Made by a program: the position numbers and the translations under genes. From NCBI RefSeq assembly GCF_014858725.1, contig NZ_AQGV01000012.1, positions 1,240,001 through 1,304,000 on the forward strand: a DNA stretch of 64,000 nt, in the 5' to 3' direction. The notes beneath the pieces were generated by a model. That model made no database searches. It was not told where the DNA came from and saw nothing but the letters and a program-made list of their open reading frames with translations. Each line of letters begins with the position of its first letter. Within the stretch, counting starts at the first letter, position 1. Shown piece after piece: positions 27,901-36,297 of the stretch. The DNA is from Pseudoalteromonas aurantia 208 (GTDB taxonomy: Bacteria; Pseudomonadota; Gammaproteobacteria; Enterobacterales; Alteromonadaceae).

Positions 27901-28233
27901 AACAATATTGCCTCATTGGAATCACGTTATGCGCAGGCTCAAACAGAAATTAATGCGATTAATCTTGAACTTAATGGGTTGAATGCGCGAGATAGAATGG
28001 GCACTAAGCCTGCTAATATTTCGAGTCGTTTAGGCTATGCGATGACAGCAGATTGGTCTTCTTATGGGCCAACAAAGCAGCATAAAGAGCAGTTTTCATA
28101 TGCAATTAAACGTTTGGACAATGTAAGTACGCGTATTAAACGTTTGCAAGAAACGACCATACCTGAGCTTCAGAAGTCAGTTATTGACGCGGGTGGTCCA
28201 TGGAGTAAGGGCGCACCATTAATCACTAAGTAA
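24964..28233 (+). CDS. Exported VPS10/sortilin-like BNR-repeat protein
   Basis: From the ATG at 24964 this is 1089 residues, with a signal peptide (about 1-22, ending NALAA). About 30-760 is a beta-propeller with many Asp-box repeats: SEDGGKTWKNM, TIDGGETWKQV, SDDGGETWTEL, SNDGGKTWIPI, SDDRGDSWEPI, TVDGGQKWTEL. The C-terminal part (about 800-1089) has a beta domain and a helical hairpin. The proteins are often labelled VPS10 domain or glycosyl hydrolase (sialidase-like), but no catalytic residues are recognised here. A periplasmic or cell-surface protein-binding role is as likely as hydrolysis. Confidence 0.85.
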   Translation: MKTLLKTALAVSLALAASNALAAKSDEEQSIFSSKTFEAMKLRNIGPAYMSGRIADIAVDQNNPSTWYSAVGSGGVWKTTNAGTTWTPIFDKQAVYSTGDVTIDPSNSNIIWVGTGENNGGRHISFGDGVYKSEDGGKTWKNMGLKESERISDIIIHPTDSKTVWVSAQGPLWSSGGERGLYKTIDGGETWKQVLTPENEWTGVTSLLIDPRNPKKLYAATWSRQRTVATYVGTGEGSGIHTSDDGGETWTELKTGLPTGNMGKIGMAISPINPDVLYATIETDNRTGGFYRSQNRGASWTKESDEVGGGTGPHYYQEIFADPHHFDRVYIASNYSKVSNDGGKTWIPINTKRKHVDDHAFAFHPTDPDFVLIGSDGGIYMSHDRMENWRFMANLPLTQFYKVAPDDAEPFYTVYAGAQDNSTQGGPSRTTRKEGIKNKDWFLTLGGDGHQPAVEPGNPNIMYSQWQQGNLTRHDLKTREGVYIKPQPRPGEPAERFNWDAPINVSSHDAKRLYFASQRVWRSDDRGDSWEPISGDLTKNGNRMHMPVMGRTWSVEAGWDIYAMSEYHTIANFTESPVDEKVLWAGTDDGLIQVTKNAGKSWKKIDLSSIDGIPDTAYVNDIRADLFDSNTVYVALDNHKYGDFKPYLIKSTNLGKSWQSLASTLPEKHLVWRIVQDHVNKNLMFIGTEFGIFFTVDGGQKWTELDGGIPTIATRDVKIQRRENDLVAGTFGRGIYILDDYAPLRALTEKSMEQDALLMAPSRPVKWFQLDTNHTNTDGDDRFAAKNPEHGATLTYFLKESLLTIKEARQKAEKDMVKEQDYPKYPAWEDIEKENQEAKPVVYLEIRDAAGKFVNRVMGKNTKGLHRVTWDMTYATGKAVTGVESSGWSPFNAGLMAIPGIYTATLHKRVNGAVSQLAEAVEFELKPITDSALPTANQEVLKFGKEIAVAQKRITAVNAVLSELNKTMQTLRTAIDRTPNNIASLESRYAQAQTEINAINLELNGLNARDRMGTKPANISSRLGYAMTADWSSYGPTKQHKEQFSYAIKRLDNVSTRIKRLQETTIPELQKSVIDAGGPWSKGAPLITK

Positions 28234-28241
28234 CATGCAAT

Positions 28242-28282
28242 AATAAGCGACACTGTCATTGTTACAGTGTCGCTTATTTTTT
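28242..28282 (+). terminator. Strong Rho-independent terminator
   Basis: AATAAGCGACACTGT pairs perfectly with ACAGTGTCGCTTATT over a 7-base loop, followed by a T-tract. It ends the VPS10-type transcript and isolates the TonB receptor downstream. Confidence 0.92.
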
Positions 28283-28370
28283 AACGGGGTTTGAGAGTAG
28301 ACAAGATCACAGTGTAATTTAATTGCCAAATCATTATTTAATAACCAGCTAATAAAGCAGTATCTCTACA

Positions 28371-30251
28371 ATGAAAACCATAAGTTCTTTTATATTGATG
28401 TCGGCTTCTTTGCTCGTCTATGCGCAAGGTAGTGAGCTTGAAGTCATTGAGATTTTAGTGCCCAAACAACCTTTGGTCATCGCCGGATCAGAGCACGCCA
28501 TGTCATACATAGATGATAGGTCTACCTATACCTTAAATCGCACCATTGCTGATCAACTGTCGACACTGGTGGGTGTTAACCTAAGTGGGCAAGGAGGCCA
28601 ATTTCAGAGCTATTCTATTCGTGGTTTTAGTCGAGGGCGAATAAGAACTGAAATAGACGGTATTCCTATTATTACTGACAGACGTGCAGGTAACTCGGCT
28701 TCTTTTGTTGCACCACAGCTATTCAGTACAGGCCGAGTTATTAAAGGGCCTAGTTCCGCTTTATATGGGTCTCAAGCGTTGGGGGGCGTAGTGAGCCTGA
28801 GTACTGAGTCGCTGGATAAAACAGTGTTAAGGGTATCTGGACAAAGTGTTGACCAAGGAATAAGTGTGACGGTAAATCATCAAGATAATAATTTTACTTC
28901 AGCTCTCGCTTATCAACAGGCTAATGATGCCGAAGCTGTTAATGGTGACGTGTTAAATACTGAGTTTGAACGTGTGTCAGGACTGTTAAGGTACAAACAT
29001 CAGTTCGATGGGTATATAGTGACCGCTTCTTGGTTGCCAAGCATTGGTAAGAATATTGGCAAAAGTAATATCAAGTATCCAATCCGACAAGTCAGTAGTT
29101 ACCCGCAAGAACAACATTCATTGGCACAGCTTCAAGTAAGTGCTGATGATAAGTGGTCAGTTAAACTTTTTCATCACTATCAAAATTGGGATAGCGAAAC
29201 ACACAGGTTTGATCAGTACGATGGGGTGACGCAATATCAAAGCCACACACTTGGTGGGCAGTGGCTACATCAGATCAGACTCAAAGAGCAAGAAAGTTAT
29301 TGGGGTATTGACTGGCTATCACGTAAAGGGGTAAAAATTACCAGTGATTACCATCTTCATAGTGAGGAAGAGGGCATAAGTTATAGCTTGATCAGCAATG
29401 AGATGACGGGCAAAGAAGATAACTTTGCTCTGTATGGTAAAACACAGTGGCACTGGGAGGATATGCAATTCGCTCTGGGGTTAAGGTATGATTGGTTGAT
29501 GCAACACAGTCAGCAAGCTAAACGTTCTGTTGATAATCACTTTAATGCATCACTGAGCATCGAGTTCCCTTTGTCTGATACGTTCAAGGCAGGATTAGAT
29601 ATTGGCAACGGTTTTCGCTATCCAACACTGACGGAGCGGTTTTTTTATGGTAAAACGCCTAGAGGTGTTATTGCTGGTGAACAAACATTAAGGCCTGAAA
29701 CCAGCGTTGGTACTCAACTGTTTGTGACTTGGTATCCACTAGAGCATATTAGCGTCCACACCGCATTATACCACTATGGATTAAACAATTACATTGAGCG
29801 TTATACGCTTAATGATGTTCAACTGAGCTATCGAAACTTAGGTAGAGCACAGGTTTATGGGTTTGAGAGTGAGTTGCGATGGTATCAAAGTGATAGCATA
29901 GAGCATGAAGTAAGTTACCAGCAGCAAGTTGGCAAAGATGACTCAGGGCAAGTATTAGCTGATTTACACCCTAGAAAGTTAAGCTGGAGAGCACGCCTTA
30001 CTTTAGAACGGTGGTCTTTAACAAATTCTTATAGCTACTATTTAGAGGTTAACCAAGTGGGTAACTCTGAGCAGGTACGAAATAGCTTTATAGTATGGGA
30101 TTTATCTCTAGAGCATCAATTGAATGCGCATCACAGTGTGAGTTTAAGTGTGAATAATATAACCAATGAAGAATATTACGCGAGTTTAGATGAAGATGCT
30201 GCATTTCAACCTAAACGAAGTTTCAAATTATCAACCAGCTGGCAGTTTTAA
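28371..30251 (+). CDS. TonB-dependent outer-membrane receptor
   Basis: This 626-residue protein has a signal peptide (about 1-18), a plug domain (about 45-150) with LSGQGGQFQSYSIRGFSRGR and VIKGPSSALYGSQALGGVVSLS, and a beta-barrel ending in an aromatic strand (KLSTSWQF). These receptors import iron chelates, haem, vitamins or sugars with TonB energy. The next gene, nine bases on, is a PepSY membrane protein often tied to ferric-siderophore reduction, so an iron substrate is likely. A weak AATCATTAT half-site near 28330 could be Fur-related. Confidence 0.9.
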   Translation: MKTISSFILMSASLLVYAQGSELEVIEILVPKQPLVIAGSEHAMSYIDDRSTYTLNRTIADQLSTLVGVNLSGQGGQFQSYSIRGFSRGRIRTEIDGIPIITDRRAGNSASFVAPQLFSTGRVIKGPSSALYGSQALGGVVSLSTESLDKTVLRVSGQSVDQGISVTVNHQDNNFTSALAYQQANDAEAVNGDVLNTEFERVSGLLRYKHQFDGYIVTASWLPSIGKNIGKSNIKYPIRQVSSYPQEQHSLAQLQVSADDKWSVKLFHHYQNWDSETHRFDQYDGVTQYQSHTLGGQWLHQIRLKEQESYWGIDWLSRKGVKITSDYHLHSEEEGISYSLISNEMTGKEDNFALYGKTQWHWEDMQFALGLRYDWLMQHSQQAKRSVDNHFNASLSIEFPLSDTFKAGLDIGNGFRYPTLTERFFYGKTPRGVIAGEQTLRPETSVGTQLFVTWYPLEHISVHTALYHYGLNNYIERYTLNDVQLSYRNLGRAQVYGFESELRWYQSDSIEHEVSYQQQVGKDDSGQVLADLHPRKLSWRARLTLERWSLTNSYSYYLEVNQVGNSEQVRNSFIVWDLSLEHQLNAHHSVSLSVNNITNEEYYASLDEDAAFQPKRSFKLSTSWQF

Positions 30252-30260
30252 AGAAGCGCA

Positions 30261-30788
30261 ATGAGTGTATATAAAACCAATAGAAGCATTCACAAATGGG
30301 CGAGTATTGTTATTTCATTACCGCTGCTTGTGGTATTAGTCACCGGTATTTTGCTACTGGTCAAAAAAGAGTTTAGCTTTATTCAACCCCCGACGGCTAA
30401 GGGGGAGTTTACGGTGCCAACAATGACATTTGAGCAAATACTGACGGTGGCTAAATCAGTAGAGAGTGCCAATATAACCGATTGGGACGATATTCGCAGA
30501 CTAGATGTTAGGCCGAGTAAAGGTATAACGAAAATACGTAGTCACAATAGTGTAGAGATTCAAGTTGATAGCGCGACCGGTAAGGTACTTCACGTAGCAC
30601 AACGTAACTCAGAGTTAATCGAATCAATTCATGATGGCACTTTCTTCGAGAAAAATGCCAACATCTGGCTCATGCTGCCAGTTTCTTTAGTTGTTCTTAT
30701 TATTTCCATAACCGGCATTATTTTATTTATTCAACCGTATAGGAAAAAGAAAAAAAGAAAACTGGAGAGGCGGTTTAAAGATGAATAA
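30261..30788 (+). CDS. PepSY-associated membrane protein
   Basis: This 175-residue protein has membrane helices at both ends (about 14-34 and 134-156) with a PepSY-like periplasmic domain between, including IQVDSATGKVLHVAQRNSE. The C-terminal tail is strongly basic (RKKKKRKLERR). PepSY-TM proteins beside TonB receptors are linked to iron release from siderophores. It follows the receptor by nine bases, so they form one operon. Confidence 0.85.
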   Translation: MSVYKTNRSIHKWASIVISLPLLVVLVTGILLLVKKEFSFIQPPTAKGEFTVPTMTFEQILTVAKSVESANITDWDDIRRLDVRPSKGITKIRSHNSVEIQVDSATGKVLHVAQRNSELIESIHDGTFFEKNANIWLMLPVSLVVLIISITGIILFIQPYRKKKKRKLERRFKDE

Positions 30789-30947
30789 ATAGCCTAACAG
30801 CAAAAAAGTGATGAGTGCTCTGAGTAAATATGATGGCTTCGTTGTGTTTATTTAGTCATATAGGTTGCAGGTCTACTGTGTTGGATAAATTATATGCTTT
30901 GGCTTATAAAACAAGTAATGAAATAATCAAAGGATCTAGGTGTAAAC

Positions 30948-31475
30948 ATGGACATTCGCGAAGCGAGTCTTAAAGATTTATCAAATATTGCTCGATTGCA
31001 TGCACAGAGTTGGCGTGAAACTTACGGTGATGTATTGCCAGCAGATTACTTAAATCAGCAAGTTTTTGTTGAAAGAACCGCGGTATGGACGAAACGCTTG
31101 ATGAAACCGTCGTCAAATCAATATGTACTTATTGCTGAAGATAATACAGGGTTTTGTGGATTTATCTGTGTGTATGGTGGCAAGCACCTTAAATATGGGT
31201 CGATTATTGACAATCTACACGTGGCAAAAAATTGCAAAGGCAAAGGGCTAGGTACTAAATTGCTGATAGCGGCAGCGTCATGGGCCTTTGTAAACTATAA
31301 AAATGATGGTTTGTATCTTGAAGTACTCGCATGCAATGAGCAGGCAATTCGGTTTTACAAGTATCATGGTGGACAAAATATTGACTATGGATACTGGCAC
31401 ACTCCTTGTGGAAATAAAGTGAAAGAGTTTATTTATGGCTGGGAGTCACCGAGCGAATTGGCAAATTTAGGTTAA
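30948..31475 (+). CDS. GNAT family N-acetyltransferase
   Basis: This 175-residue protein is a GNAT-fold acetyl-CoA-dependent transferase. It begins MDIREASLKDLSNIARLH and has the acetyl-CoA-binding motif KNCKGKGLGTKLLIAAASWA (about 95-114), then EVLACNEQAIRFYKYHGG. Overall it resembles the PhnO/RimI-like small-molecule or protein acetyltransferases. AAGGATCTAGG lies upstream. The substrate is unknown. Confidence 0.85.
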   Translation: MDIREASLKDLSNIARLHAQSWRETYGDVLPADYLNQQVFVERTAVWTKRLMKPSSNQYVLIAEDNTGFCGFICVYGGKHLKYGSIIDNLHVAKNCKGKGLGTKLLIAAASWAFVNYKNDGLYLEVLACNEQAIRFYKYHGGQNIDYGYWHTPCGNKVKEFIYGWESPSELANLG

Positions 31476-31561
31476 AGGTCATAATAATGCGAATAGCAAA
31501 ATTACGATTGAGCACTACAATCTACGTTTGGCATAAGGCGGTTTAAATACGAGTTAAAATG

Positions 31562-31600
31562 AGATAGACACAGGAAAAATGTATTCTATGTCTATCTTTT
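31562..31600. terminator. Hairpin between convergent GNAT and TonB receptor genes
   Basis: AGATAGACA and TGTCTATCT form a stem over an 18-base loop, followed by TTTT. It would end the GNAT transcript and may also serve the TonB receptor transcript from the other side. Confidence 0.65.
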
Positions 31601-31616
31601 GTCATTCACATTCGGT

Positions 31617-33596
31617 TTAACCTCCAAACTGAATACGAACACCTGCATTGACAGTAAAACCATCATTTCTTGACCAAATATCGGTTGTCCATCGGCCACT
31701 CGGTGATTGCTCAGGTAATATCAGTGTGTCTTCTTTGGTTTGCCTGATGTTTAGTAAGTTTTCGGCATTAATAAACCAGCTAATGTGACCAAGGGTGATT
31801 TGGCCTAACAAGCCTAAATGCCAATATGCGTCGCTTTTATCCCGATAAGGGTTGCCCTCTAAGTGCTGGGTTCCTGTATAGTAAGCTTCAAACCCAAGTA
31901 AATGACTACCGTGTTCTTCCCACATAACAACTAACCCCGCAGAGTGAGCCGGTGTGAGTGCTAAGGTGGTACGCTCAAAGGCAGTTTGCCCTTGTTTGCT
32001 TGCATCTGTGTATAAATAGCTGCCGGTAAATTTAATATCTCTCCAACGATAGCGCAGCAACAGTTCAGCTCCACGAATTTTACTTTGGCCAATCGCATTA
32101 ATAATACGAACTTGCTTCTGAGCATTTTTTTGAGCTTGCTCTATGGTGTGTAGCTCGGTTGCGTCTTCGATATCAGAGGCGAATAAGGTCACACTGGTTT
32201 CGATATTATCAAGAATATAGCTTATATCGAGTGAAGCGGTAGAGGCTCGCTCTTCATTTAGGTCTTCAAATGAAGCGAGTCGAGATAATCCGGCATCTTC
32301 AATGTCTTCGATAAATGGGGTTGGGGCAAAAAAGCCCTGCCCGTATGAGCCTCGGAACAACCAATTTTCAGGGTTGTATAGCACTGAAATACGGGGGCTT
32401 ACTTGGGTGCCATATTCATTATGCCAATCGGTGCGTGCACTCAATGATATCGCTGTATCTGGGTTAATATCGTAATCAAGTTGTGAAAATAACCCAGGGA
32501 CTTCGTAGTGGTAGTCAAACTCTGGATACGCAATAGAATCGAATTTGTCAGCTTGATACGCAACTCCGATAACCCAAGCGGTTGCATCGTGATACCCTGA
32601 TAGACTTGATTCTATTAAATAGCTCTCGTGCGTGTCGTCATCTAATGCTTGACCGAATTCATGCTGGTGTTCTTGACGAGTAAGTGAACCACGCATATTC
32701 ATATTAAGATCATCATCCAGCGGCTTATCAAACACAAAACCACTATCTACTCTGAGGGTGTCTTGTGTTTGCAAGAAGAAGTTTCCATCAGGTACGGTTG
32801 CATTAGGTAATGTGCCACCTTCTCGCTGCTCTGTCATTGCTCCAAACGTAAGGTATAAATTGGCGCCACTGTCATCATACCAATATAGTCGAGGGCGCAC
32901 ACTGGCTCTTTTATACCCAGCTAGGTCTATCCAGCCATCATCGTCAAGGTCTTGTTCTTGCTGGTGATGCAACCCTGCTGTGACCGATGCACTCAGTGAA
33001 TCAGTTAATGGAGATGCAAAATAAGATGTAATGTCTTGGCCATTTTTAGAGGTTGCATTTAGAAGCACTTCACCTTCGAGCTTGTCAGAGGGCGTTCGGG
33101 AAATCAGATTGATTACTCCACCAAGTGCAGAGCCGCCATACAGGGAAGACGCAGAGCCTTTAATGATCTCTACATTAGCGAGGTCTGTCGGAGGAATTTG
33201 TAGCAAACCAATAGAGGCGGTTTGACCGCCGTACAAGGGTAGCCCATCGCTCAGTAGTTGAGTGTATCTACCAAATAATCCTTGTAGCCGAATGTTGGCA
33301 CTACCGAGTGCTGGCGAGGTATTTTGTACTCTTACGCCTCCTGTTTCGGCCACTAACATAGAAATATTTCCTGGCCGCATCAGTGCTTTCTCTTGAATTT
33401 CTTCACCATTAATGATTTCGGTGCGAGTGGCTGACTCTGTAACAATACGACCTAACCGAGAGGCTGTTACTTGAATTTTCTCTATATTTTTTTGCTCATG
33501 TTCATGGTGTCCATGTTCATTATGCTGCTCACTGGCGTAAGTAAGCGAAGGTATTAGCAACACAGCTGTTGCCAATTTGGTATATTTAGGAAGCAT
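31617..33596 (-). CDS. TonB-dependent receptor with His-rich N-terminus (metal uptake candidate)
   Basis: From the ATG at 33596 (GAGGTC upstream) this is 659 residues. A signal peptide ends at YASEQ and is directly followed by HNEHGHHEHEQ, a metal-binding-like stretch. The plug has the TonB-box-like IEKIQVTASR, VRVQNTSPALGSANIRLQG and IIKGSASSLYGGSALGGVINL. The barrel ends VNAGVRIQFGG. His-rich N-termini occur in zinc and copper TonB receptors (ZnuD type). The upstream same-strand gene encodes a Cys-rich secreted protein, which supports a metal theme. Confidence 0.85.
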   Translation of the reverse strand: MLPKYTKLATAVLLIPSLTYASEQHNEHGHHEHEQKNIEKIQVTASRLGRIVTESATRTEIINGEEIQEKALMRPGNISMLVAETGGVRVQNTSPALGSANIRLQGLFGRYTQLLSDGLPLYGGQTASIGLLQIPPTDLANVEIIKGSASSLYGGSALGGVINLISRTPSDKLEGEVLLNATSKNGQDITSYFASPLTDSLSASVTAGLHHQQEQDLDDDGWIDLAGYKRASVRPRLYWYDDSGANLYLTFGAMTEQREGGTLPNATVPDGNFFLQTQDTLRVDSGFVFDKPLDDDLNMNMRGSLTRQEHQHEFGQALDDDTHESYLIESSLSGYHDATAWVIGVAYQADKFDSIAYPEFDYHYEVPGLFSQLDYDINPDTAISLSARTDWHNEYGTQVSPRISVLYNPENWLFRGSYGQGFFAPTPFIEDIEDAGLSRLASFEDLNEERASTASLDISYILDNIETSVTLFASDIEDATELHTIEQAQKNAQKQVRIINAIGQSKIRGAELLLRYRWRDIKFTGSYLYTDASKQGQTAFERTTLALTPAHSAGLVVMWEEHGSHLLGFEAYYTGTQHLEGNPYRDKSDAYWHLGLLGQITLGHISWFINAENLLNIRQTKEDTLILPEQSPSGRWTTDIWSRNDGFTVNAGVRIQFGG

Positions 33597-33685
33597 TTTT
33601 GACCTCAAAGAACGCTAAAAATTGTGTGCAATGCACTGATTTATATTATTTTTAACTTTTAAAAAGAATAAGCTGTGCTCATCTC

Positions 33686-34057
33686 TTATGAGGTTACAAT
33701 TGGCGGTCGAAAAAGTGATTTCACTATGGGAGTGGGGCGTTGAGTATTATGAGGAAAGATTGAGGGCGATGAAGCAGCACACTCAGCGCCAGCTTCTTCG
33801 TTAGGCAAATAAAGGGTAGTTGTACATGTATTGGCTGGGCAAATACATTCAGCTTCACAACATTCTACGTCACAGCAATCATCGCTTGAACTGGTTGTTG
33901 TGGTTAAGTTATCAGCAGAAATGCTGGCGGTATCAATAACCGAATGAGTGGCGGTTGATACATTCATTGTTACAGAAATGCTATACGCTGCAGCTTGCCC
34001 AAAAAAGGCAATCATCATCATAAAAATAACCAGTATTTTTGAAAATGGTTGAAGCAT
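33686..34057 (-). CDS. Small secreted Cys-rich protein upstream of the TonB receptor
   Basis: This 123-residue protein has a signal peptide (about 1-24, FFGQAAA). In the middle lies a dense Cys cluster, CCDVECCEAECICPANTC (about 62-79), with a pair of acidic residues, then another Cys and a Pro/Arg tail. Such clusters bind soft metals (Cu, Zn). It lies 89 bp upstream of the His-rich TonB receptor on the same strand, so a shared metal-handling role is likely. I recognise no named family. A DUF2946-like small protein is one possibility. Confidence 0.6.
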   Translation of the reverse strand: MLQPFSKILVIFMMMIAFFGQAAAYSISVTMNVSTATHSVIDTASISADNLTTTTSSSDDCCDVECCEAECICPANTCTTTLYLPNEEAGAECAASSPSIFPHNTQRPTPIVKSLFRPPIVTS

Positions 34058-34885
34058 AAAGGTCTCAATAAAAAATTCGAGGTTAGTCTAATGAATTTCT
34101 TTCACTATGTGAATGTTTAATCGCAGCTTTTTGCTAAAAAAGGTGGTAATGGGTTGATCTTTTTGATGGCGCGTGGATTCATTGAACACACCATTGCCGC
34201 TGCATTACAAGATAAAGTAGAGAAAGGTAGAGCAAAGTATGGTGGCCAGTAGAGAAAATTGAGGGGCATATGCGCATTCTCAATATGCCATACAATCTTA
34301 TTCGAGTGGAGTAACACAAACTCCCTCATTTTTAACTCGGAGTAAACTCGTTTTACACCAAAAAACAGTAAAGAATGAGGTTAAATGTTATAAAGGTAGA
34401 GGCGGCGTTATTACTGTTTCATTGGTCTTGTAAAATATGCAAAATCGGGGTCTTACGATTTGACAAAATGGTTAATTCAAGTGAAGAAATAATGAAATTG
34501 GCACGAACGCGCTAGCAGCAGAGCCTGCTGAATTAAATCAATGCTTAGTTAAATCAATGTGTTAATCTGCTTAATTGTTCGGCCTAAAAAAGTTCGTGGA
34601 CGGTGAAAATATCATTGATAAAGCAGTGAAAATTCGCTCTAATGGCAAGATTAAAAGTATTGAGTAATGCAGGGATGGCTTAAGCGCGATAGGTAAGCCG
34701 ATAAAATAGACTTGAGGCAAGTTATGCTACTAAAAGCAAATTCCCATAGGGTAAATGACTGACACACCGAGCAGGTAACGACTCAGTCCAAAAAAAAGAA
34801 AACGAAAAAAGGACAGGCACAAATTTCTTGCATAATTGGGTGGTTTAACTACTGTTTATACATCCAGTTTGTTTGAGCGATTAAA
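34058..34885. other. Gene-free region with decayed coding remnants
   Basis: This 828-bp gap begins the accessory zone. On the plus strand several protein-like but start-less pieces end in stops. One runs to about 34250 (ending ALQDKVEKGRAKYGGQ). Another runs to about 34667 (KFVDGENIIDKAVKIRSN then KIKSIE). None overlaps a credible gene. A minus-strand frame over 34117-34329 has weak start signals and is set aside. The 3' part, just before the RAYT fragment, contains GGACAGGCACAAATTTC, a stretch often seen upstream of RAYT genes in these bacteria. Confidence 0.4.
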
Positions 34886-35287
34886 ATGACAAGAGCACGG
34901 AATGCTTTAATTGATTTGTCTGCAACGCCTTATTACCATTTAATAGCACGGTGTGTACGCCGTGCTTTTTTGTGTGGGGAAGATAAGTATTCAGGAAAGA
35001 ACTTTGACCACAGAAGGGAGTGGTTGGTCGAGAGAATGAAGTTACTCAGTAGTGTATTTGCAATAGAAATAGCGGCTTATGCTATTATGAGCAACCATTA
35101 TCACCTTTTTGTGAAAGTAAATAAGCAAACTGCGCTCGATTGGTCAGATGATGATGTTATTAAGCGTTGGTATCAACTTTACAATAGTGATTTATTGGTA
35201 GATAGATATGTTAGTGAAGAAGTACTCGATAATGCCACGATGACTTTTTTCAATGAAATAGTGTCAATTATGCTGCATAAACGCTAA
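34886..35287 (+). pseudogene. RAYT / IS200-like Y1 transposase, truncated
   Basis: This 133-residue frame is the N-terminal part of a REP-associated tyrosine transposase, whose full length is about 300 residues. It keeps the entry LSATPYYHLIARCVRRAFLCGEDKYSGKN-type start and the HUH metal-binding motif in MSNHYHLFVKV. The catalytic Tyr region is absent because the frame breaks into ATMTFFNEIVSIMLHKR. It cannot be an active transposase. It marks the left side of a gene-decay zone. Confidence 0.75.
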
Positions 35288-35290
35288 ATA

Positions 35291-35391
35291 GTTATTTTTT
35301 CGCGACAAAGTCAGCTCTAAGTGGTCGTAAATCTTCAATTATTTGGTCGTTGGGGCCGCCATAATGTGACTTAATATTTTTATAGTTCACG
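35291..35391 (-). pseudogene. Possible 3' fragment of a minus-strand gene
   Basis: A minus-strand frame ending at the stop 35293-35291 reads as ordinary protein: KSHYGGPNDQIIEDLRPL then RADFVAKK. It has no start of its own and is cut off at its 5' side by the GNAT pseudogene. I take it as the tail of a lost gene of unknown family. Confidence 0.3.
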
Positions 35392-35406
35392 ATGGATGAA
35401 TCGAAG

Positions 35407-35830
35407 ATGATCAGACAATATAAACAAGAAGATAGTGAGTTAGTTCTCGATATTTGGCTTCAAGCATCAATTAAAGCTCATGATTTTGTCGCAGCAGAAT
35501 TTTGGGGATCTCAAGTTTCAAACATGCGTGAAATCTACATCCCAGCATCGAAAACTTATGTGTTCGAAATTGATGGGGGCGTCATTGGTTTCTACTCATT
35601 ATATGAAAACCTGTTAGCAGCAATTTTTGTCTCACCTGAACATAAAGGTCAAGGTCGGTAAGCAGTTAATGGCACATGCTAAAGAGCAGTGTTTGGAATT
35701 GACTTTAAACGTATACAAAGACAATGAGGCGACTTACAAGTTCTATCTTTCTCAAGGTTTTGAGGTAGATAATGAGCACATTTTTGAGCATACTGGCTGT
35801 GCCGAATACGCTATGAGCATACACATATGA
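35407..35830 (+). pseudogene. GNAT acetyltransferase, frameshifted
   Basis: Two overlapping frames encode one GNAT protein. The first (from ATG 35407) gives MIRQYKQEDSELVLDIWLQ through IFVSPEHKGQGR and then stops. The next frame resumes with GKQLMAHAKE and continues LTLNVYKDNEATYKFYLSQGFEV to the end. The acetyl-CoA motif expected here is GQGxGKQL, and one codon is reduced to a single base near 35655, so about two bases were lost. Otherwise the domain is complete. The reading frame is broken, so the gene is probably inactive unless frameshifting occurs. Confidence 0.8.
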
Positions 35831-35864
35831 ACCTTCTCAGGCCAAATAAGCATCCTGATTCTTT

Positions 35865-35894
35865 TTAGCTGCTTTTACGCAGCTAATTTGTTTT
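35865..35894 (+). terminator. Hairpin after the GNAT pseudogene
   Basis: TTAGCTGC and GCAGCTAA form a perfect 8-bp stem with a TTTTAC loop, flanked by T-rich runs on both sides (CTTTTT before, TTTGTTTT after). It probably once ended the GNAT transcript and could work in either direction. Confidence 0.65.
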
Positions 35895-35909
35895 GGCAAT
35901 CTTTAAACC

Positions 35910-36185
35910 TATTCAATTTCGCGATGTCGGTTAGCTGTCAAAATAGTTTACGGCCATTGCACATTCATCGCGGTTAACCTTAATCTATTCGCTACTCAAG
36001 GAGATGGCTCATTCGTCCAGTTAGGTAAAGGCTCAGTTAACTTTAATCAAGCAGGGCACCCTAATAACAAAGACAGTGAAGTCCCAGTAACACTGTCTTG
36101 TATTTAATAAATCATAATGTCACTGCGTATAAGTTAATAATTCATTTTTCATTACGTTACCCTGAAAGGCCGCCTGATAATTAAA
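35910..36185 (+). pseudogene. 3' fragment of an unidentified gene, left diverged copy
   Basis: A plus-strand frame contains YGHCTFIAVNLNLF and VQLGKGSVNFNQAGHPNNKDS and then VPVTLSCI followed by a stop. A one-base loss near 36099 ends it early; correcting it restores SLYLINHNVTAY and more. It is clearly homologous to the sequence at 47463-47649, which encodes the C-terminus of the same unknown protein convergent with ansA. The gene family is not recognised. Confidence 0.5.
36031..36185 (+). repeat. Diverged outer part of the island direct repeat (left copy)
   Basis: About 150 bases here match 47463-47620 at roughly three quarters of positions, with small indels, and share the hairpin AAAGACAGTG...CACTGTCTT. 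The repeat becomes perfect at 36186. The divergence suggests that the two copies came from different strains or are old. Confidence 0.75.
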
Positions 36186-36297
36186 CCACACAGTTACCGA
36201 GTTATTTCACCTCTTAAATTGTCTTGCATTAAATGCCTGACAGTTTCAATTTCTAACTGTTGGCTGAATAAATAATGCAATTTGGCGATACACGCTT
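36186..36297 (+). repeat. Perfect 112-bp direct repeat, left copy (ansA 3' end)
   Basis: These bases, from CCACACAGTTACC to ATACACGCTT, are identical to 47621-47732, in the same orientation. The right copy is the 3' end of intact ansA; this copy is a fragment. The two copies bracket about 11.3 kb of foreign-looking DNA. The Tn3 transposase fragment begins exactly where identity ends. It may be an attachment or duplication footprint of the island. Confidence 0.9.

Noticed and set aside
28318..28345. Possible Fur box before the TonB receptor
   Set aside because: Only one half (AATCATTAT) fits the consensus; about half of the 19 positions match, which is too weak to list as a site.
34117..34329. 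Minus-strand 70-codon frame
   Set aside because: Weak start, no domain, and plus-strand remnants in the same place read as more protein-like.
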